Shown here: positions 62,590 to 64,000 of the stretch, piece after piece
How the letters are laid out: the number at the start of each line of letters is the position of its first letter
Numbering within the stretch: position 1 is the stretch's first letter
From: an uncultured Bacteroidales bacterium
Lineage (GTDB): Bacteria > Bacteroidota > Bacteroidia > Bacteroidales > F082
Direction of reading: 5' to 3'
DNA: 64,000 bases
Assembly: GCA_900317155.1 (NCBI GenBank)
Contig: ONFO01000002.1
Location: 94,112-158,111, forward strand
Notes under the pieces: model-generated
Seen by the model: only the letters and a program-made list of their open reading frames with translations
Told to the model about the DNA's origin: nothing
The model's database searches: none
Position numbers and translations under genes: made by a program

Positions 62590-64000
62590 ATGAAGCAAAT
62601 GCTGACCATAGGATTTCTTTGGGTATTGATGGCCTTAGCCGCCTGCAATCCATCGGCTGAGGTCGCTGAACGTGGGCGAAGCGAAGAAGGGCCGAATCCA
62701 GAGTTATCCGCCATCGACAGCCTGATGTGGCTCCAGCCCGACAGCGCCTTGGCTGTGCTGCAGCAGTTTGCGGCAAGCCCTCAGACAGACAGCCTTGATG
62801 AGTTTAATGGGCATTATATCCAGCTGCTGATTTCGGAACTGCTTTATAAAAACTATTATGGCCAAAGCAACCGAGAAGGGTTGTTACATGCGGTGGATTA
62901 TTTTGATTCGTTGACGGCAAACACACACATTGTGCCACAACAAAATCGAAATGTGTTTTTAGATGCAAGGGCACATTGTTTTAACGGTGTTGGTTTTTAC
63001 GAACAAGGGAATGTAGTGCAGACGTGTGCTGAATACCTAAAAGCGGTAGAAGTAATGGAAGAGTCTTTTGAGGAAAAAGCACTGACAGGAGAAAAGGCTG
63101 TGTTTATGGATATCGTCTTTAGTCGTTTACTGGAGCTTTTTTCGACACAGTTTATGATGGATCCTGCTATTGCCTGCGGTGAGCAGGCCTTGGCCTACTG
63201 CCAAAAAGAGCCAACGCTATCCCAAGAAATACCTATTATATATTATCATATTGGGAAGCAATATGACAAGAAGGGAAACAAGGATATTGCAAGAGACTAT
63301 TATACTAAGGCAATAAAAGGTATCTCGAATCCTCAAAATGTTGTATATAGAGATATAATATCTACCAAAGCTCTCTGTGATTATCAAGTTGGTTTAGGAA
63401 TAGAGCAATCTTTGAATGATATTAGACAGCTTTTTGTTCTTTCAAATAATAATAATGAACTATTGACTCGATATATGACTATAGGTGCAATATATTCTGA
63501 AGAAGGAATATATGATTCGGCTCTAAGATATTTAGAACCTGTGTTTGAAAATAAAGATGACAAAATATCTCAAATACAAGCAGCAAATTATTTGCGTTTC
63601 ATTTATGATAGTATTGGGGACCAAGAAAAGTCAAATGAATGTACTCGTTTTTTAGCTGATTTCAAGAAAACTGAAGGAGAAAACAAAGCGATGGTCTCAA
63701 AACTTGAAGATTTATTCAAGGAATATATGAATCAAAAACAGAAGAAGGAAGCTGAGGAAATGCGAGAAATGTCAATCAAAAAAACAATTGGCATCATTGT
63801 GCCTATTGCCATTGTGGCTGCTTTGTTCATCATTGTTTTCGCGAAACTTAAGAGCAAGAAACTATTGAAAGAGCAGCAAGAGGAAGCGAAAAGAGCCTTG
63901 AAAGAAGCGGGAAGACAGCATGAACAGGAACTCATCCAGCAACGAGAGGAAGCCTTGGCAGCCGAGCGAACGCACAGGATTCAGCAATCCGCCCTTTCCA
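62590..64000 (+). CDS. TPR lipoprotein with central membrane segment and coiled coil, partial
   Basis: The frame is open from ATG 62590 to the window end (470 residues shown; no stop yet). A lipoprotein signal ends at MALAAC (cysteine 18-19), TPR-like helical pairs occupy about 45-375 (for example IIYYHIGKQYDKKGNKDIARDYYTKAI), a membrane segment lies at about 397-417 (TIGIIVPIAIVAALFIIVF), and a charged coiled coil follows. Bacteroidales encode many such TPR-TM-coiled coil proteins, often ending in a DNA-binding or signalling region, so this could be a membrane-bound regulator. Residues 22-34 (VAERGRSEEGPN) appear to derive from a dispersed repeat. Confidence 0.8.
   Translation, partial: MKQMLTIGFLWVLMALAACNPSAEVAERGRSEEGPNPELSAIDSLMWLQPDSALAVLQQFAASPQTDSLDEFNGHYIQLLISELLYKNYYGQSNREGLLHAVDYFDSLTANTHIVPQQNRNVFLDARAHCFNGVGFYEQGNVVQTCAEYLKAVEVMEESFEEKALTGEKAVFMDIVFSRLLELFSTQFMMDPAIACGEQALAYCQKEPTLSQEIPIIYYHIGKQYDKKGNKDIARDYYTKAIKGISNPQNVVYRDIISTKALCDYQVGLGIEQSLNDIRQLFVLSNNNNELLTRYMTIGAIYSEEGIYDSALRYLEPVFENKDDKISQIQAANYLRFIYDSIGDQEKSNECTRFLADFKKTEGENKAMVSKLEDLFKEYMNQKQKKEAEEMREMSIKKTIGIIVPIAIVAALFIIVFAKLKSKKLLKEQQEEAKRALKEAGRQHEQELIQQREEALAAERTHRIQQSALS

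Overview
The window looks like a chromosomal segment of a Bacteroidales (Bacteroidota) bacterium, probably from a gut-like habitat. Supporting signs are TAnnTTTG promoter boxes, few Shine-Dalgarno sites, a type IX secretion C-terminal domain, lipoproteins with Bacteroidota-type lipoboxes, lineage families (DUF4175, DUF4292, DUF4954, an EF-G paralog with an altered G3 motif) and a conserved flippase/dut/TPR/DUF4292/EnvC neighbourhood. No plasmid, phage or complete insertion sequence is visible.

Region 1 (1-14.2 kb, minus strand) reads like one long surface-polysaccharide operon. Its first gene is an orphan adenine-specific DNA methyltransferase. Then come galE, rmlA, rmlB, a tandem 3,4-ketoisomerase of the FdtA type, a sugar aminotransferase, a DUF4954 beta-helix protein, nagB, a WlbA-like dehydrogenase, a Wzy-like polymerase, a TupA-type ATP-grasp protein and a glycosyltransferase cut by the window edge. 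RmlC and RmlD are absent, so the dTDP branch probably ends in a 3-amino-3,6-dideoxyhexose rather than rhamnose.

Region 2 (14.3-35.6 kb) is mostly housekeeping: tsaB, a secreted M28 peptidase, a DUF748/AsmA-like protein, gltX, a DUF2135-type lipoprotein, wecC-wecB (UDP-ManNAcA), a DUF4175 coiled-coil membrane protein, ybeY, mnmG, a methyltransferase, an NtrY-like kinase, a flippase and dut. Two parS-like 16-mers flank mnmG.

Region 3 (35.7-42.2 kb) has an envelope series (TPR protein, DUF4292 lipoprotein, EnvC-like M23 protein, small lipoprotein, SprT-like protein). It is interrupted by an accessory insert holding a beta-barrel protein, a gene remnant and a RhuM-family protein.

Region 4 (42.3-48 kb) is a fucose locus: gmd and fcl make GDP-L-fucose, fucP and a mutarotase import and epimerise free fucose, and between them lies an unusual nucleotidyltransferase-GHMP kinase fusion. 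A GxxExxY PD-(D/E)xK nuclease-like gene is inserted here between two 171-bp direct repeats that are 97% identical.

Region 5 (48-58.7 kb) holds a second set of polysaccharide genes (CapD/WbpM-type dehydratase, manC, GT2, FemAB-like acyltransferase, phosphoglycosyl transferase, GT-C-like membrane protein). Among them are a large FAD/Fe-S oxidoreductase carrying palindromic in-frame insertions and a DUF3298 lipoprotein.

Region 6 (58.7-64 kb) has a truncated tRNA-Asn with its own promoter-like box and terminator, a PfkB kinase, the EF-G paralog and the start of a TPR lipoprotein. A theme of the window is small palindromic repeats lying between genes and also in frame inside genes.
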